From contig CP089463.1 of NCBI GenBank assembly GCA_026636295.1, positions 620,001 to 684,000 of the forward strand: a stretch of DNA of 64,000 nucleotides, given 5' to 3'. Shown here one piece after another: positions 39,499 through 51,371 of the stretch. The translations under genes and the position numbers were made by a program. The notes beneath the pieces were generated by a model that saw only the letters and a list, made by a program, of their open reading frames with translations, was not told where the DNA came from and searched no databases. Every line of letters begins with the position of its first letter. Position 1 is the stretch's first letter. This stretch comes from Medakamo hakoo (Eukaryota > Chlorophyta > Trebouxiophyceae > Coccomyxaceae).

Positions 39499-41450
39499 TT
39501 ACACGCCCCCGACTCCAGGCGCCCTGGAAAGAGCTCCCCACACGCGCGCCGCTTCCGCCGACGTGCGCGCCTGCTCCTCCGCGTACGCCCCGAGGATCGA
39601 CGCCAGCCTGCCCGCGCGCGCGGCCTCCCACCGCGGCAAGTCCCGTTCCATGCGCCCGACCAGCGCGTCGTACTCGGCTTTCGCCACCTCCGCGGCCGTC
39701 TGGGCGGCCAGCAGGTCGCGCTCCGCTTCGGCGAGCTGTTGACATTTTGGGGGTGGCTGTGTGAGGAAAAAAGCGACGAAAGCAAGCGACCCCCCCCCTC
39801 CCCATCCATCCACACGTGCTCACCTTGTCCTCCCTCGTCCCTGGCGTGCCCCTCAACCGCGTCAGCCGCGCCCGCCGGGCGTCCACGTCGTTGCGGGCCT
39901 GGGCCAGCGCTCCACCAGCCATGCCCCGGTCGGCCATGGCGGCGCGCGCGCACTTGACGGACCGCACGGCTTCAGCGAGGGGGGCGGTGACAGACGCGTT
40001 GAGCCGCTCCGCGCCCGCGGCCGCGGCCCGCCCCAGCGCGCCGCCCCGGTCGGCCAGCGCGGCCAGCGCGGACGCCAGCTCCCGCGGCGCGTCGGGGCCT
40101 TCATGCCGGGCCAGCGCAGCGGCCGCGACGCCCAGGTCAGCCAGCGCCGCCCCGGCTTCGGCCTGCTTGCGGACCGCGCGCGACACCGCCTTTGCCACGT
40201 CGGCCAGGTGGCCTTCCAGCCCCGCCACGGCGTCGCGCGACCGCAGGTAGGCCGGGTCCTCCGTCGCGTCGGCGTACAAGTCGCCGGGCCCGATGACAAC
40301 GCCTTTGCCCGCCGCAAAAGCGGCGGCGGACGCGCCCAAGCCGCGCAGGCCCGCCCAGGCCGCGCCCAGGCGCCGTTTGGCGGCCGCGGCGACGGGCGCG
40401 GCCGCGGCCAGGGCGCCGCCCGAACCCACGCCGCCAAAGGGGTCCGGCGCCGGTGCGGCGGCAGCAGACGACACAGACGCAGCCGGATCCACCGCAATGC
40501 CCGCTTTCACCGCGTCCTCGTGGTCGGCGCGCGCCATGGCCAGCGCCCACTCCTCTTCGGGCGCGCTCAAAAACGCGCTCAGGTCGGGCGACGGGCAGAG
40601 CAGCGGGTGGGACGCCAACGCGACCAAGTACGCCTCCAGTCCGGCCCGGCGGCCTTCGACAAAGGCGGGCGTGAGTGCCGCGCCCAGCCGACCCGCCATG
40701 ACGGCCGTTTTCTCGGGCAGCGGCGGCAGGATGGCGCCACGGACGGTGCGCCCCAACCGGGCGTGCAACCACGCGAAATCGCGGAACCGGCGGATCACCT
40801 CGGACGGTGGTCCGCCATCCACGCCCGCCCGGACTTTGTAGGAGACGTACGCGGAGACGCCGTCCCCGTGTTTTAAAGGGTCGGTGACGCGGATGGCGTA
40901 GGATGGGAGCGGGAGGGCGGGCGGAGGCGGGGGAGGCGCCTGGGGAGGGTGTGGCGGTCGAGAGAGGGGAGTGAGCTGGCGTGTGGTTTTTTGCGTCGGC
41001 GCGCGGCACGCACGGACGCCATCTCTTCGACCCAAACTCCCCCTGTCCGGGTGCAGTGACGAGTGCACCGCCCGGTCCCGGGTGTGGGTGGGAGCTGTGC
41101 GGCCTTTGAAGCGGCACGGCGGCCGATGGGGTCCGTTTTTTTTTTTTTTCGTTTTTCCGCGCGCTCGTGCACCGACCATCCCCCTACCGCACAAGTAAAC
41201 GCACCACGGCGCTGGCGCTGGGTCCGGCGGCAGCAGGAGCAGCTCCCATCACACTCTCGTACGGCGGCGGCGGCTCGTCCGGCGGTGGGTGGGCGTCGGA
41301 AACGACGACCGGCGCTGGAGGTGGCGGCGCTGGAGCATCGGCGAAAACAGGCGCCGTCTCAACGGCGCTGCCGCCCTCGGCGCCGTCGCCGCCCAAGTCC
41401 AGGTCGGCGAAGGACAGCGGGTCGTCGCCCGCGTCGGCGGGCGTGGCCAT
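39499..41450 (-). CDS. PX-BAR sorting nexin (SNX1/2-like)
   Basis: Exons 41205-41450, 39824-40939 and 39499-39735 encode 532 aa. After an acidic, Pro-rich N-terminus, the PX domain reads YAIRVTDPLKHGDGVSAYVS, YKVRAG, EVIRRFRDFAWLHARLGRTV, ILPPLPEKTAV and FVEGRRAGLEAYLVALASHP. This contains the phosphoinositide-binding RRFRDF and the PPLPEK loop. A BAR-type helical region follows (EDPAYLRSRDAVAGLEGHLA, VSRAVRKQAEAGAALADLG, VRSVKCARAAMADR, QLAEAERDLLAAQTAAEVAK), ending VWGALSRAPG. The order PX then BAR is that of SNX1/SNX2, which tubulates endosomes with retromer. It is divergent, by 105 bases, from the LYR-like gene. Confidence 0.9.
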
Positions 41451-41555
41451 GGTGGAGGGTGCGTGCGGCGGGGTGGGACGCCCCGCACCAGAAACGAGAA
41501 GGAAGCGCAAGTGCAGCGCGCAGCGAATGGTCCGTCGAAGCAAAACTCTCTTTTC

Positions 41556-42151
41556 ATGCGCCCGGACGCCGCCCGGGCCGCCCTGCGCTCCATCTTACGG
41601 TCCGCGCGCGGCCTGCCCCTCCCTGTGCGCCGGAAGCTGACCGCGAACGTGCGCGCCCTGGCCGAGTCGTCGTCCTCCGGCGACGCAGCAGACGCTGCGA
41701 GCGCGGCCCGCCTGCTGCGCTGGGTGGCGGGGCTGTCAAAGGTGAGTTAGTGACAGCGGTTTTTTGTGTGCGGAGAGCAAGAGGGAGGCTGTCCGGTCAT
41801 GCTGGCGTTGCGAACGACGGCCGTTTGGCGGCCTGTGCCCTCGCGGATGGCGGGCGAAAGAGCTCGAGCGTCGTGTCGTGCGCGCTTGGTCTCTCTCTTT
41901 TCTCCACGCGCAGCGGGCGGCCAGCGCAGGCTGCCAGCGGTGACGAGGGACAGGAGCGGTCGGCCTTCCTGCCCGCGTGAAGCTGGGTGAAGGCTGGGGC
42001 GGTCCGCCCCAGCTGGAGTGGCCGCCGTTTTCTTTTCCATCGGTCGTTCGGCCCGCTGCTCCAACCCGCACCCCGCACCCTCACGCCCACCTCCGCCCTC
42101 CACCCAACCCAACAGCAACCCCGGTCCGCCATCTTTAAAAACTTCGAGTGA
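41556..42151 (+). CDS. Very small LYR-motif-like (Complex1_LYR) protein
   Basis: Exons 41556-41741 and 42116-42151 encode 73 aa. Exon 1 ends TCAAAG|GTGAGT. Exon 2 starts after AACAG and codes only QPRSAIFKNFE. The text RAALRSILRSARGLPLPVRR and KLTANVRALAE follows the LYR family's first helix, where the usual 'L.LYR.LLR.A..F' is followed by a basic 'R......R..F'. The Tyr of LYR is absent (ILR instead). LYR proteins are small mitochondrial factors that bind acyl-ACP and help assemble Fe-S or respiratory complexes. The stop lies only ten bases before the ATG of the BIG gene, so the two may share transcription signals or even a transcript. Confidence 0.6.
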
Positions 42152-42161
42152 GGGTTGAAAC

Positions 42162-42830
42162 ATGGCCGCTTCCGCCACTGCCGCCGCTGCGTTCATCCGC
42201 CCGGCCCTGGAGGCCATCGTCGACGCCGCGGGCGGGCGCAAGCACACGGAGCTGCGGCACGAGGCGCGGTCCCTGCTGCTGCGCCTGGACGACGTGCTGG
42301 CTGGGCAAGGGGGCGGCGGTGGAGGTGAGCGCGAGGTTGGTGCGGCCTCGGCCGACGGCGCGGCGTCCGTCGCGGCGGCCGAACCGGCGCCGGCCGAGGT
42401 TGCACAAGACCAACCACCAGCGCCCGCGCCGGTATCGCCCCGCCTGACCTCCGAGTTTGGCGACGACGCCGGCGGTGGTGGCTTAGCCTCCCCGACGGTG
42501 GGGTCCGGCCGCTTGGAAGTCGCGCCGCCCGCCGCCGCCGCCGCGCCGGACGACGACGACGACGGTGGTGAGGGCGGCGGCGGCGGCGGCGAAAATGCGG
42601 CGTCTGCGCCGCCGCCGCCGCAGCCGTACACGGGCAGCCTCGCACCCTCCGGCGCGACCGAAGTCCTGCGCGTCCTCTGGCTGGCCGTCGACGCCCGGCG
42701 CCCGGCCCTGATGAGCCCGGCGCTGGACGCGACCGCCCGCCTGGCGGCCGGCGGGTTCGTGGGCGGGACCGTCCACACGCCCGCCCGGGGTCCCCCCCCG
42801 CCGCCGCCGCCGCCCGCGAGCGGGGAGGAC

Positions 42831-42866
<36 letters not shown>

Positions 42867-45800
42867 TTGCTGGGCCCGCCACCCCCGCCCCCGCAAGCCA
42901 TCGCCGTCGGCCTGCTGTGCTCGGCGGCGGACCCGGCGCGCGCGGCCGCGGCGGGCGAACCGCTCCCAGCCGACGATGCTTTGGACCTCCGCATCCTGCG
43001 CGGCGTCCTCACGGCCGCGACCGCGCCCGGCCTGCACTTGCACGGCGGCGGCCTCCTCCAAGCCTTGCGCGCGGCGTACACGGTCTTCCTGGGCGCGCGG
43101 ACGGAGGGCACGCGCCTGACAGCGCGCGCGGCCCTGACCCAGATCGTCTCTGCGACGTTCGCCCGCCTGGAAGCGACGGCCGCGGCGGTCGCCGCGGCGG
43201 AGGCGCCGTCCGCGGCTGAGTTGGCGGCTGCTGCTGCGGCCCTTCCACCCGCTCCGGCCGACGACGGCGGGCTGGGCGGCGGCCTGTCCGCCGCGGCGAG
43301 CGCGGCGCACGCGGCCGCCGCGTCGTTTGTCGCCGACGTCCTGGCCGCCGTCGGCGTGGGCGGGTCGTCGGCGGGCGCTTCTGATTTGGCGCCTGCGACA
43401 GCCGCGGGTGGGGGAGTGGCCGCGCCCGCCGTCGCGGCGGCGCTGGACGTCGCCTTCAACGGTCCCCGAGTGAGCGGTGGCGGCGACGGCGGCCCGGCCT
43501 CCGCGCCGGCAGCAGACGCGGGCAGCCCGCGGTCCGACCCGCCCTCCCTGTGCGTCTCGCCCACCGTCGCCGGCGGTGCGACGACCGCTGCCTGGCCCGA
43601 GGCCGCGCCCGACCCGGCGTCCGCCGCCGCCACCGCCCGGCGGGACGCCTTCCTCGTCTTCCGCGCCCTGTGCAAGCTCGGCGCGCGGCCGGGTGGCTCC
43701 GGCGCGGGGCCCGACGGCGCCCCGCTGTCCGCCTCCGCCGCCGCGGCTGCCGACGCGGCCGCCGCCCGTGGCCGTGTCCTGGCCCTGGAACTCCTGCACG
43801 GCGTCGTGGAGGGCGCCGGGCCCGCCTTTGCGGGCGACGCCCGGCTCGCGGCCGCGGCCCGGCAGTACTTGTGCCTGACCCTGCTGAAAAACGCGCGGTC
43901 GCCGCACGCGCCCGCCGCCCGGGCCGCCGCCGCCGTGTTCACGGCCGCGCTTGTGCGCTTGCGGTCGGGTCTAAAAGCCGAGGTCGGCGTGTTTTACCCC
44001 ATGCTGCTCCTGGCGCCCTTGGAGCCGGTCGGGAGCGTCGCGCCGCGCGGCGGGGCCGGCGCCAGCGGCGGCGGCGCGGCGCCGCACCAGCCCACCTCGC
44101 CGACCGCCGCCCCGACCCCTCCCGTCTCCGCCCCGCCCGCCGACCCGGCGGCCCGGGCGGCAGCGCTGCGCTGCCTGGCCCGCGTCTGCGCGGACGGCCC
44201 CCTGCTCGTCGACCTGTTCGTCAACTACGACTGCGACTTGGAGGGCGCGGCCCTGTTTGAGCGGACGGCCCTCGCGCTCGCGCGCGTCGCCCGCGGCGGG
44301 TGCGGCGGCGGCGCCCCGGACGATTTCGCGCCGTCCGGTGACGCGGGAGGCGGCCTCACCCTGCCGCCTCCCCCACCGCCGCCGCCGTCCGCGGACGAGG
44401 CGGCCGCACGCGCCGCCGCGGCGTCCTGCCTGGCGTCGGCCCTGCGCTCGCTCGTCGCGTGGGTGGAAGCGGGCGGGCCGACCGGCCCAGGCGGCGCGGG
44501 CGCGGCGGCGGGCGCGGCGGCGGCGCGTGTGGGCGCCGTCCTGGCGGCCGTCGACCCCGCTGCTGCCGCCTGGGCGGCCGGCCGGGCGGACTGGGCGTCG
44601 CTGGCGACGCGCGGCCTGGCCGGGCGGGGCGGCGCTCCACCGGCAGAGGGCGGTGAGGCTGCCGCCGCTCCTCGCCCGCCCTCGCCCGCGCCGTCGGCCG
44701 CCTCCACAGCTGCCGAATCGGCGTCCACTGGCGCGCCGTCGTCCGCCGTCGCCGCCCTGGCCCAGCGCCGCGCGTACAAGCGCGACTTCGCGGCCGCGGT
44801 GGCCCTCTTCAACGCCCACCCCAAAAAAGGGCTGAAAGCGCTCCAGGAGGGCGGCATGCTGGCGTCCGAGCCGGCCGCCGTCGCGTCCTTCCTCGCCTCC
44901 ACGCCCGGCCTGGACAAAACGGCCGTGGGCGAGTACCTGGGAGAGCGGGATGAGGGCGCCATCGCCGTCATGCACGCCTACGTCGACGCCCTGGACTTTA
45001 CGGACTCGACCTTTGACGGCGCGCTCCGCGCCTTCCTCGCCGGCTTCCGGCTGCCGGGCGAAGCCCAGAAGATCGACCGCCTCGTCGAGAAGTTTGCGGC
45101 CCGCTACGTGGAATGCAATCCCGGCGCTTTCGGGTCCGCCGACACCGCGTACGTGCTGGCCTATTCCGTCGTCATGCTCAACACCGACGCGCACAACCCG
45201 CAGGTGAAGGTCAAAATGAGCCGGGCGGACTTCATTCGGAACAACCGTGGCATCAACGATGGCGGGGACTTGCCCGAAGCGTACCTGTCCGCCATTTACG
45301 ACGCCATCACGACCAACGAGATCCGGATGAAGGACGACGACGGGAGTGGCGGCGGCGGCGGCGCCGACGCGGCCGCCGCGCCGCCGCCGTCGTCGTGGAT
45401 GGACACCCTGCTCAGCCTGTTCCCGGGCGGCGGCGGCGGCCCGTCCTCCTCCTCGTCCGCGTCCCGCAAACCGGGCGCGCCCTCGCCCGCCGAAGCGGCC
45501 GCCATCCGCCGCACGCACGATCTGCTGCGCAGCGCGGCGCGCGGCGCGGCCGGCTTCGTCGCGCCGCCCGACGCGGCTGCCGCCCGGCCCATGGTCGAAG
45601 CGGTGTGGGGGCCCGTCCTGGGCGCGCTCGCGTCCGGTTTTGAAGGCGCGGACGCCGCAGACGGCACGGGCCCGGCCTGTTTAGCCGGCCTGGTCGCGGC
45701 CGCCCGCCTGGCGGCGCTGGTCCGCGCCCCGCCGGGCGGCACGGCCGCCGTCGCGCGGACGGTCGCCGCCCTGACCCGCCTCCACGCCCCCGCCCGCATG

Positions 45801-48734
45801 GGCCTGCGCCACGCCCAAGCCGTGCGCGCCTTGCTGGTCATCGGCGACGAGTGCGGTGACAGCCTGGGCGCCGGCGGCTGGGATGCCGTGCTCCGCGGCG
45901 CCAGCCGGTGGGATTTGGTCGCGAACGGCGGCGGCGGTGGTGGGAGTGACGGCGGCTTTGGTGGTGGTTCGGACGCCGGCGCGTCCGACGCGTCCGCCGC
46001 GGCCGCCACCACTGCCCGCCGCGGCCTGTTTGGGCGGTCCACCACGCCCACGGCCGGCGCACTCGCCGCGGCCGTCGGCGGCCCTCCCGCGCCGACGTCC
46101 GTGCTGGACGCGCCGCTGACCGGCGGCGGGCCCCGCGGCGGCGTGAGCGGCGACGGTGGCGGACCGCCCTCCTCCCTCCCCTCCCCGCTCCCGCCGGCCG
46201 TGCTGGGCGAACTGGACTCCCAGGAACTGGACCGCCTGTTCGTCGGGTCGGACCGCCTGGGCAGTGAGGCTGTCGTTGAATTCGTCGTCGCGCTGTTGGC
46301 CGTCGCGCGCGAGGAGCTCGGCCTGGCGGGCGTGGCGCCCACCGCCCCCACCGCTCCACCCACCCCACGCCTGTTTGCCCTGGACAAGGTCGTCACCGTC
46401 GCCCACTTCAACATGGGCTGCCGCATCCGCCTGGTGTGGGGCCGCATGTGGGCGCTCCTCGCCGCCTTTTTCACCGACGCGGGCACGCACCGGGGTTCCT
46501 CGTCCGTCGCGCTGCACGCCGTCGACGCCTTGCGCCAGCTGGCCGTCAAGTTCCTGGCCCGCCCCGAACTGGCGGCCTTCTCCTTCCAAGCCGACTTTTT
46601 GAAGCCGTTTGTGGCCATCATACGGGGGTCGCGCGACCCGGCCGTGCGCGAGTTGGTGCTCGCCTGCGCGTCCCAGCTGGCCGCCGCGCGCGCCCCCCAA
46701 ATCAAGTCGGGCTGGAAAGCCATGTTCTCCGTGTTCACTGCGGCCGCGTCGGACGCGGACCCGGACGGACTGCGGGCCGGCTTCCAGGCCGTGGAGCGCG
46801 TCGTGCGCGACCACTTTGCCGCGATCGCCGGCTCGGAGGCCGGCGCGTTCACGGACTGCGTCAACTGCCTGGTCGCGTACGCCAACGCCGCGCCCGCGCC
46901 CGTCGCGCCTGGCGGTGCCGCCGCTGCAGGCGGGGGCAGCGCCGCGCCGGACGTGCCGCTGCAGGCGATTGCGTTCCTGCGCTTTTGCGCGGCGGCGCTC
47001 GCGGACGAGGGCGGCAAAGTCCAGGCGGCGGGCGGTGAAGCCGGCGCGTCGACCGCGCCCGCCGCCACGCCTGCCGCGCTCCCGGCCCCCCCGCTCCTGC
47101 ACCCGGACGCCCTGCGCATCCGGCCTGCCGGCGTGACGGCGGACCTGGACGGCGGCGGTGGAGGGGGTGGTGGTGGCCCAGGCGCCTCGCCGACCGCCTC
47201 CCCCACCCGCCGCCGGTCGGGTGCGCCGCCCGCCGCGCAACCGGCCGACGACGACCGCCTGTACCTGTGGTTCCCGCTGCTGGCCGGCCTGGCCGAACTG
47301 ACGTTCGACCCGCGCCCGGACACGCGCGCGGCCGCGGCGGAGGTGTTGTTCGACGCGCTGGCCTGCCATGGCGGCGCATTCTCGGCCGGCGCCTGGTCCC
47401 GCATCTTCGGCTCCATTTTACTGCCGGTCTTTGACCATGTGCGGGCGGGCGTGCTGGGCGAAGGCGAGTACACGACGTTTGCGTCGTCGGGCGGTGGCGG
47501 CGGCGGCGGCGGTGGCGGCGGGGACGCGTCGGCTGACGGCGGCGGCCGCGCGCCTCCGCCCCCACCCTCCTCCGCCCCGCAGCCCGCGCCCACCGACCCG
47601 GACGCCTGGCTGTACGACGCGGCCACCCGGTGCCTGGGACGCACCATCGACGTGGCGGCGGCCCACTGGGCGGCCGCGGGCCCCGCGGCTTTACCGGGTT
47701 TACTCGACCTGGCCGGCTCGCTCGCGCGCCGCCCGTCCGCGCCGCTGGCCGCCGTGGGTGTGGCGGCCTGGGCCCGCTTGGTCAGCGCGGTCGGCGACCG
47801 GCTGAGTGCCGAGGAATGGGGCGAGGCGGCGGACGCGTTGAGCGGCGTGGCGGCGGACACGGCGCCGGCGTTGGAAGGGCTGGTCGCCTGGCGGTCCGGT
47901 GGTGGTGGTGGTGGTGGCGGCGGCCGCGCCACGACCGACGGCGCTGCCGCCTCCTCCACGCCTTCCTTGGCCGCGGGCGCGGGTGCCCGCCGCCTGGGTG
48001 AGGCCCGGGCCCGGGCGGGCACGCAAGCCCTCGTCGTCCAGGCCGCCGCCGACGCGCTCGCCCGCTTCCACTCCTCGTCTGGCGCCGGTGGCGCGCCCGG
48101 GCACGGCAACGGCGCGGCCGCGGCCTCCCCGCCGTCCGCCACTCCCATGCCTCAGCCCGCGGCGGACGCGCTGCTGGCCGCCCTGGCCGGCATCGCGGAC
48201 CGGGCGGCGGCGCTGGACGCGGACCGCGGCCTGCGGACGACCCTGGCCGGCGCGCAGGAAGCGGACGGCGTGCCGGCGGGCCGGCGCCTGCCCGACCCGC
48301 CCCTGCTCGCGCTGGAGGCCGAGGCCGGGCGGGCGCTCCTGTCCATCGGCGCCGCGTGGGCGGCCGCGGCGGACGGCGGCGGCGGCGGCGGGTCCGGCGC
48401 CGACGCGGCGGTCGACCTCATCGCCACGACGGCGTCCCGGGCGTTGGAAGCCGTGGAGCTGGCGGGCGCGGAGGCGCCGGGCGACGGGAGTGGGGACGCG
48501 GCCGCGGCCGCGGCACGCGCGGAAGCAGCCGCGCGCGGGCCGCTGGCCGCCGCGGCCTTGCGCACCGTGCGCACGGCTCCCCCACCCGCCGCCCGCCGCT
48601 TGCTAACCCGCCTGTTCCCGCGCGTGACAGCCGTGCTGGCGTGTCCGCACGCGCCGCCGGAGGTGTTGAGTGAGGTGGCGGCGCTGTTGTCGCAGCGAGT
48701 CGCGCCTCTTCTTGCGGAGCAGGAGGAGGGTTGA
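42162..48734 (+). CDS. BIG-type ARF guanine-nucleotide exchange factor (Sec7 domain)
   Basis: A single uninterrupted exon of 2190 aa. A Sec7 domain spans about residues 870-1055: RDFAAAVALFNAHPKKGLKA, FLASTPGLDKTAVGEYLGE, VDALDFTDSTFDGALRAFLA, the glutamic-finger loop GFRLPGEAQKIDRLVEKFA, and YSVVMLNTDAHNPQVK with FIRNNRGIND. Upstream are DCB/HUS-like regions (LVDLFVNYDCDLEGAALFER). Downstream are HDS-like helices (VTVAHFNMGCRIRLVWGRMW, LAAFSFQADFLKPFVAII). This is the BIG/GNOM class that activates ARF at Golgi and trans-Golgi membranes. HDS domains to the end favour BIG over GNOM. Gly/Ala/Pro runs are inserted between conserved parts. It is the longest gene here and, unusually, has no intron. 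Confidence 0.93.
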
Positions 48735-49056
48735 CAAAGCGTGCACGCGCGCGCGCGAGAGAGACTCAGGGGGGGGGTGGGGGGGTGGGGGGGGTGTGAG
48801 CTTTCTCTTTTTTAAAAACGATTTTTCTGGAGAAGCGGACAATCGATTGGACAATGTGCTAGTTTACAAGGGCGGAAGACGGGCGGCAGCGCCCTGTGTT
48901 TCCCGCGGCGGCCAAAAATTGAAGGGGAACGAGCGCGCGACACAAAAAAGGGCGAAAAAGGGCGACAACGCTCGACCCGCCCTTTCTTTGTGGCGCCGCG
49001 CCCCTCCTCCACCACCCGCCCCGTCCCGCCTCGACGACGGTGAAGAAGCCACTACG
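48735..49056. other. Facing 3' regions of BIG and secreted-protein genes
   Basis: About 322 bases lie between two convergent stops. The plus strand has a G-rich block near 48767-48799 (runs of 9, 7 and 8 G separated by single T). The rest is purine-rich. No gene is seen. Confidence 0.6.
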
Positions 49057-50082
49057 TCAGTACATCCAGTAGCTGCCGCCTCCGCCGTAATAGTACCACG
49101 GTTGACAGTTCGGATCCATAGCACTGACGCACCATCCGTCGGCGCCTTGCGAGTAAGACGTCGGCAGCAACCATTGGTCGATGATGAGGGACGCGCCTTG
49201 CAGGGTGAGCTGGGCGAGGGCGCCCTCCTCTTCGGCGGCGTTGGCCTTCCCCGTGGCGGCCGTGCGCGCCGCGGCCTGGGCGGCGGCCAAATCCCGCCAA
49301 TTGCGGAGCTGGGGAGCCGCCTGGGAGCTGACGCCCGGGCCGCCGCCGCCGCCCGTGCCGCTGCCGCCGCCGCCCTCACCGCCACCGCCGCCGCTGCCCT
49401 CACCGCCGACCGGCTCTCCCCACGGGTCGAGCGGCGCGATGCCGACCAGGCTGACAGGCAGGGAGAACAGCCGGGCAGCAGGCTCGTACACCGGCGCGGA
49501 GGTGAGGGTGAGCACGATGTTGGCCTGTGGGTGGAATGAAAAAAGAGAGAGAGGGGTGGTGGTGGTGGTGAAGGTTGGTGTCGGAGAAAACAGCCTGCGA
49601 GGCTAAAAGAGGAAACCACCCGCGCCCTTCTCCCTTGCTTGGCCCTCCTCCCACCCCTCGCATGCAGCCTCCTTCTCGTTCACACGCACCATGGCCGCGC
49701 CCTGGCCCTCACCCAGCGGCGCGATGCCCGCCAACGCCGCGTTGGGCGTGGACAGCCACGCCCCGTCCTCGCCGACCAGGCGGGCGTCGGCCGCGAGCGC
49801 GGCCGTGGTGATGCCGCCCGCCGCCCGCGCCGGCCGCTCCGTCCACCACGTCGCCTGAGGCGCGACGCCAGCCAGGGTCAGTTTGCCGGCGCCGGACGTG
49901 GTGTCGACCGTCAGCAGGGCGCCCGCGGCTTGGAGCGTGAAAAAGACGGGCGCGCCTGTCGCCGGGTGCGTGAAGGCCGGCGCAACAGATGCGTTGCCGC
50001 CCGTGCCGGCAGCGGGCCGGGCGGCAGAGGCGGGCGTGGCCACCGCTGCCAGGGCCAGAGCAATGAGCAGGCTCCGCATCAT
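49057..50082 (-). CDS. Secreted protein of unknown function
   Basis: Exons 49690-50082 and 49057-49524 encode 286 aa. The start at the first of two ATGs gives a clear signal peptide (MMRSLLIALALAAVATPASA). The mature chain begins ARPAAGTGGNASVAP. It has repeated beta-like stretches: VFFTLQAAGALLTVDTTSG, AGKLTLAGVAPQATWW, DGAWLSTPNAALAGIAPLG and, after the splice, ANIVLTLTSAPVYEPAARLF, SLPVSLVGIAPLDPWGEP. The phrase 'LAGIAPLG' / 'LVGIAPLD' occurs in both halves, suggesting an internal duplication. Then come a Gly/Ser linker, a helix and a Trp/Tyr-rich tail ending YYYGGGGSYWMY. I do not recognise the family. Secretion or lumenal residence is the only firm inference. Confidence 0.7.
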
Positions 50083-50275
50083 GGAGCCAGGGAGTCTAGT
50101 GTGGCTCTGGCACCGGAAACGCCGGCCCCTCTCGCAAATGCGCGCGCGCGCGCGCGCGTTTAGACTGTGAGGCCGTTTTCTGCGGCGCGGCGTGGCGCGC
50201 ACCCCCCTCCACACCCACTCTTTTTGTGTGCCACGGCCGCACACCGCCCCGCACCGCACCGCCCCGCCCACAGTC

Positions 50276-51371
50276 ATGGCCCTCCACCTGGCCCTCGCCC
50301 CACTGACGGTGCCCTTCGCCCTCCCCCTCCCCGCCACCGCCCTGACCCTGGCCCTGGCCGCGTCGATCGCCGCGCCGTCCCTGGGCGCGCCGCTCGTGCG
50401 CGCGGGCACGCTCCGCCCGCCCGAGCTCGCGACGGTGTCGTTCGCGACCCTCACCGCCGCGGCCGCGCTGGCCGCCGTCGTCGTGTCGGCCTGCTCACGC
50501 ACCGGCCACTTGGCCCGCCTGCGCGGGTCGCCCTGGCGGGCGCGCCAGCTGGCGCGCGGCAAGGCGGGCGAAGCGGCGTGCGCCCTGTCTGGTCGGTCGC
50601 CGCCCACCCGCCGCTGCCCGGCGTGCGGGGCGACGGTGTGCGGCGAGGCCTGGCACGGCGGTGACGCCCGTGGGCTCAAGCTCCCCATTGGCGAGGGGCC
50701 CCTGCTGTGGCGGGAGGCGAGCGCGGCCGTGGACGCGGTGTGTGGGTGGAGGGGCGGGTATGGTGGGCAGAGGGGCGCCCCTTCCCGCCGGGCAAAAACC
50801 GCCCCGCCCCCACCCGCCCCCTCACCCCGCGACACCCCCTCCTGCCCCCTCACCACACCCTCCTCCCTCCCTCCCACCACCCACCCAGGACGACCTCCCC
50901 CTCTTGCGCCGCGCCCAGCTGGACGCCGCCCTGGGCTTGCGGGCCAACTACCTCACCGCGTCCGTCGGGCCCTGCTGCGCGGCCTGCGCCGGCGCGGCCG
51001 TGTCCTCTAACCTCCTGCCCCGCCTGGCCGGCGTGTGCGCGTGCGGGTCGCTGGCGCTGGCCCTGGTGCCCTGGGCCTTCGGCACCTCTCTGGCGGGTCT
51101 GGACGGCGAGAGCGCGGGTGGGGGCGGCCGCGTCCAGGCCGTGGCGCTGGCCCTGGGCGCGTGGCTGGCCGCCTGCGCGGCCGGGTGCGCGGGCGCGGCG
51201 GCCGCGCGCGCGGCGTTGCTGGCGGACGCGCACGGGGCGCGCCGAGCGGGCGACGACGAAAAACGCGCGAAGCTGGCGACCGCCAAGGGGGCGTGGCCAA
51301 TGTTTGTGCGCGGCGTTGCTGGGCGGGCGGCCGTGTCCGCGGCCCGGCTGGGGAAGGGCGGGCGGGAGTGA
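50276..51371 (+). CDS. Multi-span membrane protein with Cys-rich loop, unknown
   Basis: Exons 50276-50737 and 50889-51371 encode 314 aa. At least four hydrophobic spans are visible: FALPLPATALTLALAASIAA, TLTAAAALAAVVVSA, LAGVCACGSLALALVPWAFG and QAVALALGAWLAACAAGCAG. Between the first pair and exon 2 lies RRCPACGATVCGEAWHGG, with Cys spacing CPxC-x3-C that could bind a metal. A second Cys cluster, GPCCAACAGAA, follows the splice. The exon 2 start DDLPLLRRAQLDAALGLRAN joins in phase. I do not recognise the family. It is divergent from the secreted-protein gene, with about 190 bases between starts. Confidence 0.65.
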
